Made by a program: the position numbers and the translations under genes. From contig JACRNK010000180.1 of NCBI GenBank assembly GCA_016234985.1, positions 1 to 10,495 on the forward strand: a stretch of DNA of 10,495 nt, written 5' to 3'. Positions 1 to 8,102 of the stretch are shown piece after piece. The first letter of the stretch is position 1; the number at the start of each line of letters is the position of its first letter. This DNA comes from Deltaproteobacteria bacterium (GTDB taxonomy: Bacteria > Desulfobacterota > GWC2-55-46 > UBA9637). The notes beneath the pieces are model-generated. The model was not told where the DNA came from and made no database searches. It saw only the letters and a program-made list of their open reading frames with translations.

Positions 1-1054
1 CAATCATGGTGTTGGTCATCCTTGGTATTGGCCTGTGGTGGTAGGATTCGCGCCTGCCGTTTCCGGTTGATACAGCCCCATTCTTCATGGCTGTGAGCCG
101 GTCATACATATAATTTTTCAAAATTCCCTTTTCTACAAGCATTGTCTTTTGGCCCAGGCTTCCCTCATCGTCAAAAAAGAAAGAACCTCTCTTGTAGGGA
201 ATGGTTGCATCATCTATTACGGTTATCAAAGGAGAGGCGATAATTTCTCCGATCTTTCCCGAATATACCGAAAGCCCCTGCTGTGCCAGATCTGCCTCAA
301 GGCCGTGGCCGATGGCCTCGTGAATCATTGTGCCGCCTGCCTCGCTGGATAAGACAACAGGCATCTTGCCTCCGATTGCCTTTTTTGCCCTTAACATGAG
401 AATAGCCCTTTTCGCCGCTGCTTCAGCAACCTTTTCAGGAGGGTTTTCCTCAAATATCTCCAATCCCATAACGCCGCCAATAGGCTCGTAACCTGTTTGC
501 ACAGCCTCGCCTTCCCTTGCAACCGCCTGAGTCAAAAACAGAATGCCGGTCCTGTTTTCCTCAACCCATTGACCAAGGGAATTTACAACCGCTGTTTGCC
601 TGAAGCCGTCTCCATACACCACCTTTGCCTGAGCAATCCTTTTATCAAAGCCCCTTGCAAAGGAGTTTGCCTTTTTCACCAGTTCAACTTTTTTTAAAAG
701 GTCAACGCTGGAAGGCGGAGTTTTTATTGAAAAACCATTAGCAATATCCTTTTTAACAAGGCTAATATCCTCTTTTATCTTTCCTTGTTTTACAGCCTTG
801 CTCACAATATCCGCCAGTTCCAGAAGCCCTTTTTCCGTTAAATCGTTTGTATATGCATAAGCTGTCTTGAAATCAAAGATGACCCGAAGCCCCAACCCCC
901 TGTCCCTTCCCGATATGACCTTCTCAATCTTATTTTCCTCGCAGACTATGGATGTGTTGACAGTCTCCTCCATATAGATATCCGCAAAATCGCCGCCTCT
1001 CTTCAAGGCCGCCTTGAGAATCTTAAATGGGTCAAAGTGCTTGATAAGTTTCAC
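1..1054 (-). CDS. tldD: TldD metalloprotease subunit, N-terminal about 351 residues (3' end cut by window edge)
   Basis: TldD forms a heterodimeric cytoplasmic protease with TldE/PmbA. It degrades unfolded or modified peptides (microcin B17 maturation, CcdA turnover) and was first found as a modulator of CcdB action on gyrase. The reading frame gives a zinc-protease HExxxH motif, HEAIGH, at about residues 245-250, followed by GLEAD and, near the window edge, an RRESYHHRPIPRMTNTM segment typical of the family. About 351 of the usual 470-480 residues are visible. The start is GTG at 1054, with GGAGGGG just upstream, giving MKLIKHFDPFKILKAAL. No in-frame ATG fits better. It starts 60 nt after gyrB on the same strand, so the two may be cotranscribed. 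The partner pmbA, if present, lies outside the window. Family call is secure; the operon is inferred. Confidence 0.93.
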   Translation of the reverse strand, partial: MKLIKHFDPFKILKAALKRGGDFADIYMEETVNTSIVCEENKIEKVISGRDRGLGLRVIFDFKTAYAYTNDLTEKGLLELADIVSKAVKQGKIKEDISLVKKDIANGFSIKTPPSSVDLLKKVELVKKANSFARGFDKRIAQAKVVYGDGFRQTAVVNSLGQWVEENRTGILFLTQAVAREGEAVQTGYEPIGGVMGLEIFEENPPEKVAEAAAKRAILMLRAKKAIGGKMPVVLSSEAGGTMIHEAIGHGLEADLAQQGLSVYSGKIGEIIASPLITVIDDATIPYKRGSFFFDDEGSLGQKTMLVEKGILKNYMYDRLTAMKNGAVSTGNGRRESYHHRPIPRMTNTMI

Positions 1055-1114
1055 TGCCCCTCCAGAAAACAGGGAATGTAATCATGAAAAACGCGTGGAT
1101 TTGTATAATATTGG

Positions 1115-3574
<2,460 letters not shown>

Positions 3575-3593
3575 CTAAATTTATACGATATGT

Positions 3594-3622
3594 GTAGGGG
3601 CGACCCGCCGGGTCGCCCCTAC
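3594..3622. repeat. 29-bp GC-rich palindrome between thiC-like gene and gyrB
   Basis: Two perfect 13-bp arms (GTAGGGGCGACCC and its complement) are separated by GCC. The element sits 38 bp upstream of the gyrB start. Read on the minus strand it is not followed by a T-run, so it is not a canonical intrinsic terminator for the thiC-like gene. Its form, a GTAGGGGCGA...TCGCCCCTAC hairpin, resembles dispersed intergenic repeats seen in many environmental genomes. Only one copy is present here, so its repeat status is inferred. Confidence 0.75.
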
Positions 3623-3676
3623 CGGCCTTTTTAGCTTTTAATAATACCATCTTGACCTGCCTAAAACCATAAAAAA

Positions 3677-4981
3677 TTACGCCTTGTTTCCTTGTTTTAA
3701 ATCTTTCTCAAAATACTGGTTTACATTGTCCAGCGCGCAAAAACTCCCGCACATGGTGCATGTGTCAGGCTCTTCCGGGTATCGGCTGTTTCTGATTTCC
3801 TGCGCCTTCTCGCCAAAAAAACCGAGTCTCTGCTGGTCTTCCCACCGCAAATCCCTCCGCGCCTTTGCCATGTCCATGTCTCTATCCTTTGCCCCAAGTT
3901 TTACCATATCGCCCACATGCGCGGCAATCCGCGCTGCGCGCACGCCTTCAATAACATCTTCTTTATTTGGAAGCGCCAGATGTTCAGCCGGGGTCACATA
4001 GCATATTAAATCAGCGCCGTATCTTGCGGCCTGCGCTGCGCCTATTGCGGCAGAGATATGGTCGTAGCCTGCGGCAATATCAGTTGTAAGCGGGCCAAGC
4101 ACATAAAACGGCGCATCGCTGCTCATCCTTTTCTGTAATTTTACATTCGCCTCAATATCATCAAGCGGCAGATGTCCCGGGCCTTCGCACATCATCTGGC
4201 AGCCCATATTTTGCCCTATTTCTGCAAGCTCGCAGTTTATAAGCAGCTCCTGAACCTGCGCCCTGTCCAAACTGTCATGCACAGCGCCTGCGCGAAGGCC
4301 GTTGCCCAAACTTAATACGCAGTCATACTTTTTTAAGATTTCAACAACCCTGTCAAATTTTTCATAAAGGGGGTTTTCCTTGTTATTCTTGAGCATCCAG
4401 CCGACCATATACGAGCCGCCGCGCGAGACAAGTCCGCCGTAGCGGTAGCCCTGCTTTTTAAGCCTTTCTATGGTAAGCCTGTTTATGCCGCAATGCACAG
4501 CCATAAACGAAATGCCGTCAGCGCACTGTCTTTCCAAAACATCAAAGAGAAGTTCCTCTGTCAATTTGTTCGGGTCATGGTATTTTTTGATTGCCTCTGC
4601 AAATGCCTGATAAAGCGGGACGCTGACTACAGACAGGTTTGTTGCAGCCAGAACCTCTTTTCTTATTGCATCCAAATCTCCGCCAACAGAAAGTTCCATG
4701 AGCGTATCTGCCCCTGCATTTTCCGCTGCAATCGCCTTTTCAACCTCTGCCCGGACATCAACAATGTCGGATGATGTGCCGATAGATGCATTCACCTTTG
4801 TCCTCAAGCCCTTGCCGATGCCCACCAGCCGGGCTTTGCGGTTAGTGTTGTTTGGTATAACCATCTGGCCGCAGGCAATCATATCCCTTATATATTCAGG
4901 CGGCTTGCCCTCTGATATTGCGACCTCTTTAATCTCTTTTGTGATGATGTCTTTTCTTGCTGATTCAATCTGTGTTGACAT
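3677..4981 (-). CDS. thiC: ThiC-family radical SAM enzyme (phosphomethylpyrimidine synthase, or possibly a BzaF-like paralogue)
   Basis: ThiC converts aminoimidazole ribotide to HMP-P, the pyrimidine half of thiamin, using a [4Fe-4S] cluster and S-adenosylmethionine. At 434 residues this is the short form without the long N-terminal extension of E. coli ThiC. Family signatures are GIGKGLRTKVNASIGTS, AVHCGI, VSRGGSYMVGWM, EGPGHLPLDDI, APFYVLGPLTTDIAAGYDHI and CYVTPAEHL. The C-terminal cluster motif is CTMCGSFC (C408, C411, C415), spacing CX2CX3C rather than the CX2CX4C of E. coli. Several normally constant segments differ: ELSVGGD, ATNLSVVSVPLYQA and LSLGNGLRAG. The start ATG at 4981 has GAGGAGA upstream. 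No TPP riboswitch core (CTGAGA or ACCCTTTGAACCTGA) appears in the 120-nt leader, and no other thi gene is nearby. ThiC paralogues of the BzaA/B/F type make the B12 lower ligand from the same substrate, so the exact product is not certain. Confidence 0.85.
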   Translation of the reverse strand: MSTQIESARKDIITKEIKEVAISEGKPPEYIRDMIACGQMVIPNNTNRKARLVGIGKGLRTKVNASIGTSSDIVDVRAEVEKAIAAENAGADTLMELSVGGDLDAIRKEVLAATNLSVVSVPLYQAFAEAIKKYHDPNKLTEELLFDVLERQCADGISFMAVHCGINRLTIERLKKQGYRYGGLVSRGGSYMVGWMLKNNKENPLYEKFDRVVEILKKYDCVLSLGNGLRAGAVHDSLDRAQVQELLINCELAEIGQNMGCQMMCEGPGHLPLDDIEANVKLQKRMSSDAPFYVLGPLTTDIAAGYDHISAAIGAAQAARYGADLICYVTPAEHLALPNKEDVIEGVRAARIAAHVGDMVKLGAKDRDMDMAKARRDLRWEDQQRLGFFGEKAQEIRNSRYPEEPDTCTMCGSFCALDNVNQYFEKDLKQGNKA

Positions 4982-5055
4982 TAAATTCTCCTCTCTAATA
5001 TAAAAGTGTATACAGATGATACTATAACAAAGGGAGATTACAAAACAAAAAAATA

Positions 5056-5084
5056 TTGCATAACTGTATATGCCATTGTAGAAT
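5056..5084 (+). promoter_or_regulatory. Sigma70-type promoter for the antitoxin-toxin pair
   Basis: TTGCAT at 5056-5061 and TAGAAT at 5079-5084 are separated by exactly 17 bp, close to the consensus. The -10 box ends 29 bp before the antitoxin ATG, and a strong GGAGGTGAT Shine-Dalgarno begins at 5101. This is read from sequence only. Antitoxins of such modules often repress their own promoter, but no clear operator dyad stands out. Confidence 0.55.
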
Positions 5085-5113
5085 AACTAAAAGTAATATC
5101 GGAGGTGATGCAT

Positions 5114-5344
5114 ATGTTATCAAATGTGCAAGAAATTGAGGAAAAGGCTCTTAAGCTATCTTCCCCTGAACGAGCCCTTCTTGCAGAGCATCTTATCAGC
5201 AGTTTAGAAGGCAGAGAAGATGCTGAGGCAGAGCGGTTATGGATTGAGGAAGCAGAACGTCGGTATAGGGAATACAAAGAAGGCAAGGTAAAGGCAAGAC
5301 CTGCTGATCAGGTTTTTAAAGAGGCATTTTCAAAATTAGCATGA
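5114..5344 (+). CDS. Addiction-module antitoxin, TIGR02574-type, intact
   Basis: This 76-residue acidic, helical protein matches the pattern of the 'putative addiction module component' family, antitoxins usually paired with RelE/ParE toxins. Seen in order: an N-terminal EIEEKALKLSSPERALLAEHLISSLEG helix pair, then LWIEEAERRYREYKEGKVKA with the conserved Trp and Arg positions, and a short C-terminal tail. The start is set by the ribosome site: GGAGG at 5101-5105 lies 8 nt before ATG 5114. The earlier GTG (5105) and ATG (5108) overlap or crowd that site and are unlikely. The stop overlaps the toxin start (ATGA, 5341-5344), the usual translational coupling. Family recognition is from residue pattern alone. 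Its toxin partner is truncated, so this may be an orphan antitoxin. Confidence 0.8.
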   Translation: MLSNVQEIEEKALKLSSPERALLAEHLISSLEGREDAEAERLWIEEAERRYREYKEGKVKARPADQVFKEAFSKLA

Positions 5345-5454
5345 TGCATGTCGTATTCCTTCCAGAAGCCGAACAGGAAATGTTTGAGGCAGCATTATAT
5401 TATCAATCCCAGGCGACAAGATTAGGAGTTGATTGCAATAAATCGTTGGGTTGA
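5341..5454 (+). pseudogene. Truncated ParE/RelE-family toxin
   Basis: Overlapping the antitoxin stop by ATGA, this frame reads MMHVVFLPEAEQEMFEAAL then YYQSQATRLGVD, the N-terminal strand-helix of a RelE/ParE toxin (V-x-F-x-P-E-A-E-x-E, A-x-x-Y-Y, x-x-L-G). It then runs into CNKSLG and a TGA at 5452-5454 that lies inside the left arm of an inverted repeat. Only 37 of the usual 90-100 residues remain. The core sheet and the C-terminal catalytic or gyrase-contacting part are missing, and no remainder is found before the convergent amphi-Trp gene begins. The sequence was probably lost by repeat insertion or deletion. The toxin is very likely inactive. Confidence 0.78.
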
Positions 5455-5469
5455 AAAACGCAACCCAAC
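5445..5469. repeat. GTTGGGTTG inverted repeat truncating the toxin gene
   Basis: Perfect 9-bp arms GTTGGGTTG and CAACCCAAC surround the 7-nt loop AAAAACG, followed by CTACG. The left arm supplies the toxin's premature TGA. The right arm ends 7 bp from the stop codon of the convergent amphi-Trp gene. The hairpin lies between convergent genes and could act as a weak transcription stop, but no T-run follows on either strand. Its form resembles dispersed GGTTGGGTT...AACCCAACC repeats found in many bacterial genomes; that is recognition, not a search. Confidence 0.75.
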
Positions 5470-5476
5470 CTACGCA

Positions 5477-5689
5477 CTACCACTCAAGTTCTATCTCAAA
5501 CTTCTTCTTATCCCTTTTCTCTTTGTATTCTATCTCCACGCATAGACTTTCCGGCGTGGAGATAGACCTGGCCTCTCCGAACTCAGCGGGGTAGGTAAGC
5601 CTTCCTGTCCTGAGCAACTCCTCGCCGAGTTCTTTAAGAAGCCTTCCCGCGTCTTCCCTCTTCATGGTCAACCTTCCTTTTAGTTCCAT
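5477..5689 (-). CDS. Amphi-Trp domain-containing small protein
   Basis: This 70-residue protein matches the amphi-Trp domain pattern: an N-terminal strand plus helix (KGRLTMKREDAGRLLKELGEEL), a basic strand (RTGRLTYP), an LCVEIEYKEKRDKKKFEIEL stretch, and the terminal Trp of ELEW*. The family is small, cytoplasmic and of unknown function. Two adjacent ATGs are possible. AGGAGG at 5696-5701 is only 3 nt from the ATG at 5692 but 6 nt from the ATG at 5689, so the second is preferred. The gene follows the broken nitroreductase by about 140 bp on the same strand. It converges on the toxin remnant, with only 22 bp between the two coding ends. Confidence 0.75.
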   Translation of the reverse strand: MELKGRLTMKREDAGRLLKELGEELLRTGRLTYPAEFGEARSISTPESLCVEIEYKEKRDKKKFEIELEW

Positions 5690-5732
5690 CATTCCCCTCC
5701 TATTTCGAAATATCTCATAAAGAGCCTTCTTT

Positions 5733-5799
5733 CAACAGAACAAAACAGAACAACAGCAACAAACAACAGAAACAACAGGGTCAGGTCTTTAATCTTGAC
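5733..5799. repeat. T-free low-complexity tract followed by GGGTCAGGTC-type sequence
   Basis: From 5733 to 5780 the plus strand has no T for 48 bases and is built from irregular AACA and ACAG steps. It runs directly into GGGTCAGGTCTTTAATCTTGAC at 5778-5799. The second part resembles flanks I associate with REP-type (Y1 transposase) elements, but no transposase gene is present, so it may be a remnant. The stretch lies in the 137-bp gap between the broken nitroreductase and the amphi-Trp gene. Confidence 0.4.
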
Positions 5800-5829
5800 T
5801 TTTTACATAGAGCCAGCAAGACCATACTT

Positions 5830-6247
5830 TTAAATCCATTTCACCTTCGGCTCCCTCTTCGGAGGCCGCGCAGTTTCTCCTTTTGCATAGCCAAGAAGGA
5901 TAGGGCCAAAGATAGATTCGTCTTCCTTTAACTCAAGGAGATTTCTGACTTCCGCGTCTTCAAGCACCATGGCGCCAAAACCGACCCAGCAACTGCCGAG
6001 CCCCAGCGAATGCGCGGCGAGCATCATGTTCTCGCACGCAAGCGGGCAGGAGTGAGGCTGCGCCAAGGAGTTTCCTTTTCGCCTCGCTGTCTTCGACAAC
6101 CACAAACCTCCACGGCTGGCTGTTCATTGCGGACGGCGCTTCATTTCCAGCCTCAATCACCGTGTTCAGCATATCCCTGGGAATCGGCCTGGCATCATAA
6201 GCTCTCACAGACCGCCTTTTCTTAATCGCTTCAATGACAGCATTCAT
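5830..6247 (-). pseudogene. Nitroreductase-family protein, frameshifted with internal deletion
   Basis: Intact members are FMN-dependent NAD(P)H oxidoreductases of about 170-190 residues. The first frame, from ATG 6247 (AAGGAGA upstream), gives MNAVIEAIKKRRSVRAYDAR, EAPSAMNSQPWRFVVVEDSEAKRKLL, the usual N-terminal flavin-binding half. Homology then moves to another frame, which reads CENMMLAAHSLGLGSCWVGF and ends FGPILLGYAKGETARPPKREPKVKWI at 5830. The switch lies at roughly 6040-6090. About 40-50 residues normally present between KRK.L and the ENMMLAAH helix are absent, so a frameshift and a deletion are both needed to explain it. The first frame alone stops at 5960 after 95 residues. It sits 69 nt downstream of the Dabb gene. 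A sequencing indel could cause the frameshift but not the missing segment. Confidence 0.8.
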
Positions 6248-6316
6248 AGTGTTCTCCTTTTGATGATTAAATGGAAAATGGGAAGAGATAATAAATATTC
6301 TTTCCTATATCGAGAT

Positions 6317-6619
6317 TTATACTTCATAGTCAACAACCCGCTTTTCAGAGCATACCTTCATAATAAAGTCCACTGCCTTCTTATGTTCCGGATGCTCCCG
6401 GTAAACCTCCAGCGCCTGCATGTCATCAAATTCGGAATATAAGACAATGTCAGATGCGCTTGCAGATGCTCCGATATTGATACCCACTTCAAGACACCTT
6501 ACCACTGGTATCTTTTTCTTTAATGACTCCAAAATCGTTTTAAGCTTCTTGGTATTTTCAGCTTTACTATGCCCTTCTGCAGAATCCTCGAGCCTGAACA
6601 TGACGATGTGTTTTATCAT
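6317..6619 (-). CDS. Dabb-family (stress-responsive A/B barrel) protein
   Basis: A 100-residue dimeric alpha-beta barrel protein. Family signatures are the N-terminal MIKHIVMFRL strand, a lysine-rich helix (TKKLKTILESLKKKIP), the VRCLEVGINIG strand, SDIVLYSEFDDMQALEVYREHPEHKKAVDFI, and a C-terminal strand. Its length is typical. Function differs between members (plant stress proteins, polyketide cyclization, bacterial proteins of unknown role), so no reaction is assigned. The start ATG 6619 has GGAGG 8 nt upstream. It begins 19 nt after cbiA on the same strand, so it is probably cotranscribed with kef and cbiA. Nothing in the sequence shows separate regulation. Confidence 0.88.
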   Translation of the reverse strand: MIKHIVMFRLEDSAEGHSKAENTKKLKTILESLKKKIPVVRCLEVGINIGASASASDIVLYSEFDDMQALEVYREHPEHKKAVDFIMKVCSEKRVVDYEV

Positions 6620-6638
6620 TTTTTAAGCCTCCATATGG

Positions 6639-8102
6639 TTACTTGTTAACTGATTTTTTGCGTCTGCACAATTTCACAAACCCATCTGCAAATTTGGGAT
6701 TGCTTGCAAAGTGCAGATGGATATAGCTTGCAAGGGTGTTTTTGTAGAGATAACCCTCAACCCCCCCCTGCCCCCCTTTAGTAAAGGAGGGTGAAGGGGG
6801 GTTATGCGTAATACGGTAACCCCTTTTTATTTTTTGAGACGGCTCATCTATCTCAGAATAATGATATTCGTGGCCGCGCATTGTTTGGCCTTTTTTCAGG
6901 AACAGACAGTCTTCCGCTGCCTTTATTTCCCGGTAGCCCAGAGTTTTTCTTTTTTCAAGCATCCTTGAAACCCAAGGAAAGACTCCAACCATGTCATGTT
7001 TTTCCCCTTTAAAATCCTTCAAACTTTTTCCAAGATACATAAGACCGCCGCATTCAGCATAGATTGGAAGCCCTTTCTCTGCAAGGTTTTTAATATGCTG
7101 TCTGAGCGCTTTGTTGGCTTCAAGTTTTTTTGCAAAAAGTTCAGGATAGCCTCCGCCGAGATAAATGCCATCTATATCATCAGGCAGTCTCTTCTCCTTT
7201 AAAGGGCTGAAAAAAACAATCTCTGCCCCAAGCTGTTTTAAAATATCCAGATTTTCCTGATAGTAGAAGCAGAAGGCATTGTCAAGGGCAACGGCAATTT
7301 TTACATTTCCGATTTCCGATTTCCGATTTCCGATTTCAAATCTTGAATCTTGAACCTTGAGCCTTGAATCTATTTTCAATAGTCCCTCAACATCCACAGA
7401 CCTTTCTATCAACTCCCCAATCTTTTTTAACCTTGCTTGCCCTTTACCCCTTGACCCTTGCATCATTACAAGCCCAAGGTGTCTCTCCGGCAAGCTAATT
7501 TCTTCATCCCGCGGGATATAGCCCAATACCTTTGCCCTGCACTTTGTCTCCACAGCTTGTTTAAGCATTTTAAAATGTCTCTCGCTGCCGACCCTGTTGA
7601 ATATGATGGCGGCAATCTTTACCTTTGGGTCAAACCTTTCATAACCGTAAACCAATGCGCCGGCGCTCCTCGCCATGCTTCTGGCGTCAACAACCAATAT
7701 GACAGGAATGCCTAAAACCTTTGCGACATGGGCTGTGCTGCCATATTCATCTTTCCCATCCTTGCCGTCAAAGAGCCCCATAACACCTTCAATAACGCCT
7801 ACTGCAACTCCCCCCATCCCCCTCTTTATGAAAGAGGGGGAGACAGGGGAAGTTATGCATTCCGCATTTGCCATTATTTTTGCAAATGTATCCTTAACCC
7901 CGTCAACCCCCATCATCCATGTATCAAGATTATATGACGGCCTTCCGCATACCGCCTTATGATAGCTTGGATCAATATAGTCAGGCCCAACTTTGAAAGG
8001 CTGAACGGTCACGCCTCTTTTCCTCAGGGCAGACATGAGGCCGAGGGTTATGGTGGTTTTTCCTACGCCGCTGTGGGTTCCGGCGATTATGAATGCCTTC
8101 AT
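6639..8102 (-). CDS. cbiA: Cobyrinate a,c-diamide synthase (CbiA/CobB)
   Basis: Uses ATP and glutamine to amidate carboxylates a and c of cobyrinate during cobalamin synthesis in the cytoplasm. The N-terminal dethiobiotin-synthase-like domain shows the P-loop GTHSGVGKTT (8-17), FKVGPDYIDP, and VIEGVMGLFDG (103-113). The C-terminal class I glutaminase domain begins at VKIAVALDNAFCFYYQENL (about 266) and has SPLKE, YLGGGYPE, the nucleophile in YAECGGLMYLG (Cys351), YHYSEI and SYIHLHF. At 487 residues it is longer than usual because it holds three in-frame repeat insertions, at about residues 83-99, 245-266 and 433-450. All conserved motifs survive. The ATG at 8102 overlaps the kef stop (ATGA), so translation is probably coupled. 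No cobalamin riboswitch is seen, and no other corrinoid gene lies in the window. cobB is the aerobic-pathway name for the same function. Confidence 0.93.
   Translation of the reverse strand: MKAFIIAGTHSGVGKTTITLGLMSALRKRGVTVQPFKVGPDYIDPSYHKAVCGRPSYNLDTWMMGVDGVKDTFAKIMANAECITSPVSPSFIKRGMGGVAVGVIEGVMGLFDGKDGKDEYGSTAHVAKVLGIPVILVVDARSMARSAGALVYGYERFDPKVKIAAIIFNRVGSERHFKMLKQAVETKCRAKVLGYIPRDEEISLPERHLGLVMMQGSRGKGQARLKKIGELIERSVDVEGLLKIDSRLKVQDSRFEIGNRKSEIGNVKIAVALDNAFCFYYQENLDILKQLGAEIVFFSPLKEKRLPDDIDGIYLGGGYPELFAKKLEANKALRQHIKNLAEKGLPIYAECGGLMYLGKSLKDFKGEKHDMVGVFPWVSRMLEKRKTLGYREIKAAEDCLFLKKGQTMRGHEYHYSEIDEPSQKIKRGYRITHNPPSPSFTKGGQGGVEGYLYKNTLASYIHLHFASNPKFADGFVKLCRRKKSVNK
6751..6804. repeat. 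Hairpin repeat A1, inserted in frame near the 3' end of cbiA
   Basis: An imperfect inverted repeat with TAACCC/GGGTTA ends and a CCTTTA-G-TAAAGG centre, C-rich on the left and G-rich on the right. It is 54 bp long, 18 codons' worth, and encodes NPPSPSFTKGGQGG on the cbiA strand. It lies between KRGYRITH and GYLYKNTLASYIHLHF, a position normally occupied by a short loop. It resembles copy A2 in layout and encoded peptide. Confidence 0.8.
7305..7370. repeat. Array of 7-bp units, in frame in the cbiA interdomain linker
   Basis: On the plus strand, ATTTCCG occurs four times in a row from 7305, followed by ATTTCAA, ATCTTGA twice, ACCTTGA and GCCTTGA, then ATC. That is nine consecutive heptamers in two related blocks, 66 bp or 22 codons in total. 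The encoded segment, DSRLKVQDSRFEIGNRKSEI, falls between the ATPase domain and the start of the glutaminase domain (VKIAVALD), where the family has a variable linker. Confidence 0.85.
7806..7854. repeat. Hairpin repeat A2, inserted in frame in the N-terminal domain of cbiA
   Basis: AACT/AGTT ends enclose a perfect 10-bp inner stem, CCCCCTCTTT and AAAGAGGGGG, with loop ATG. On the cbiA strand it encodes TSPVSPSFIKRGMGG, just before the strand leading to VIEGVMGLFDG. It shares SPSF-x-K-x-G-x-GGV with copy A1 and is read in the same frame and orientation. Confidence 0.8.

Noticed and set aside
3594-3622. Intrinsic terminator of the thiC-like gene
   Set aside because: The stem is strong, but no T-run follows in the direction of transcription and the hairpin lies closer to the gyrB start than to the thiC stop.
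4698-5003. Plus-strand open frame across the thiC start
   Set aside because: It is the complement of conserved ThiC sequence and has no recognisable protein features or ribosome site.
4982-5113. TPP or cobalamin riboswitch upstream of the thiC-like gene
   Set aside because: The 132-bp gap contains none of the conserved thi-box or B12-box cores and is mostly A/T rich. It holds ordinary promoter-like sequence.
5960-6247. A complete 95-residue protein read from the first nitroreductase frame
   Set aside because: Its last 30 or so residues lose all family resemblance, while the second frame resumes it. It is best read as half of a broken gene.
7305-7370. CRISPR-like repeat array
   Set aside because: Units are 7 bp and contiguous, without spacers, and lie inside a coding gene.
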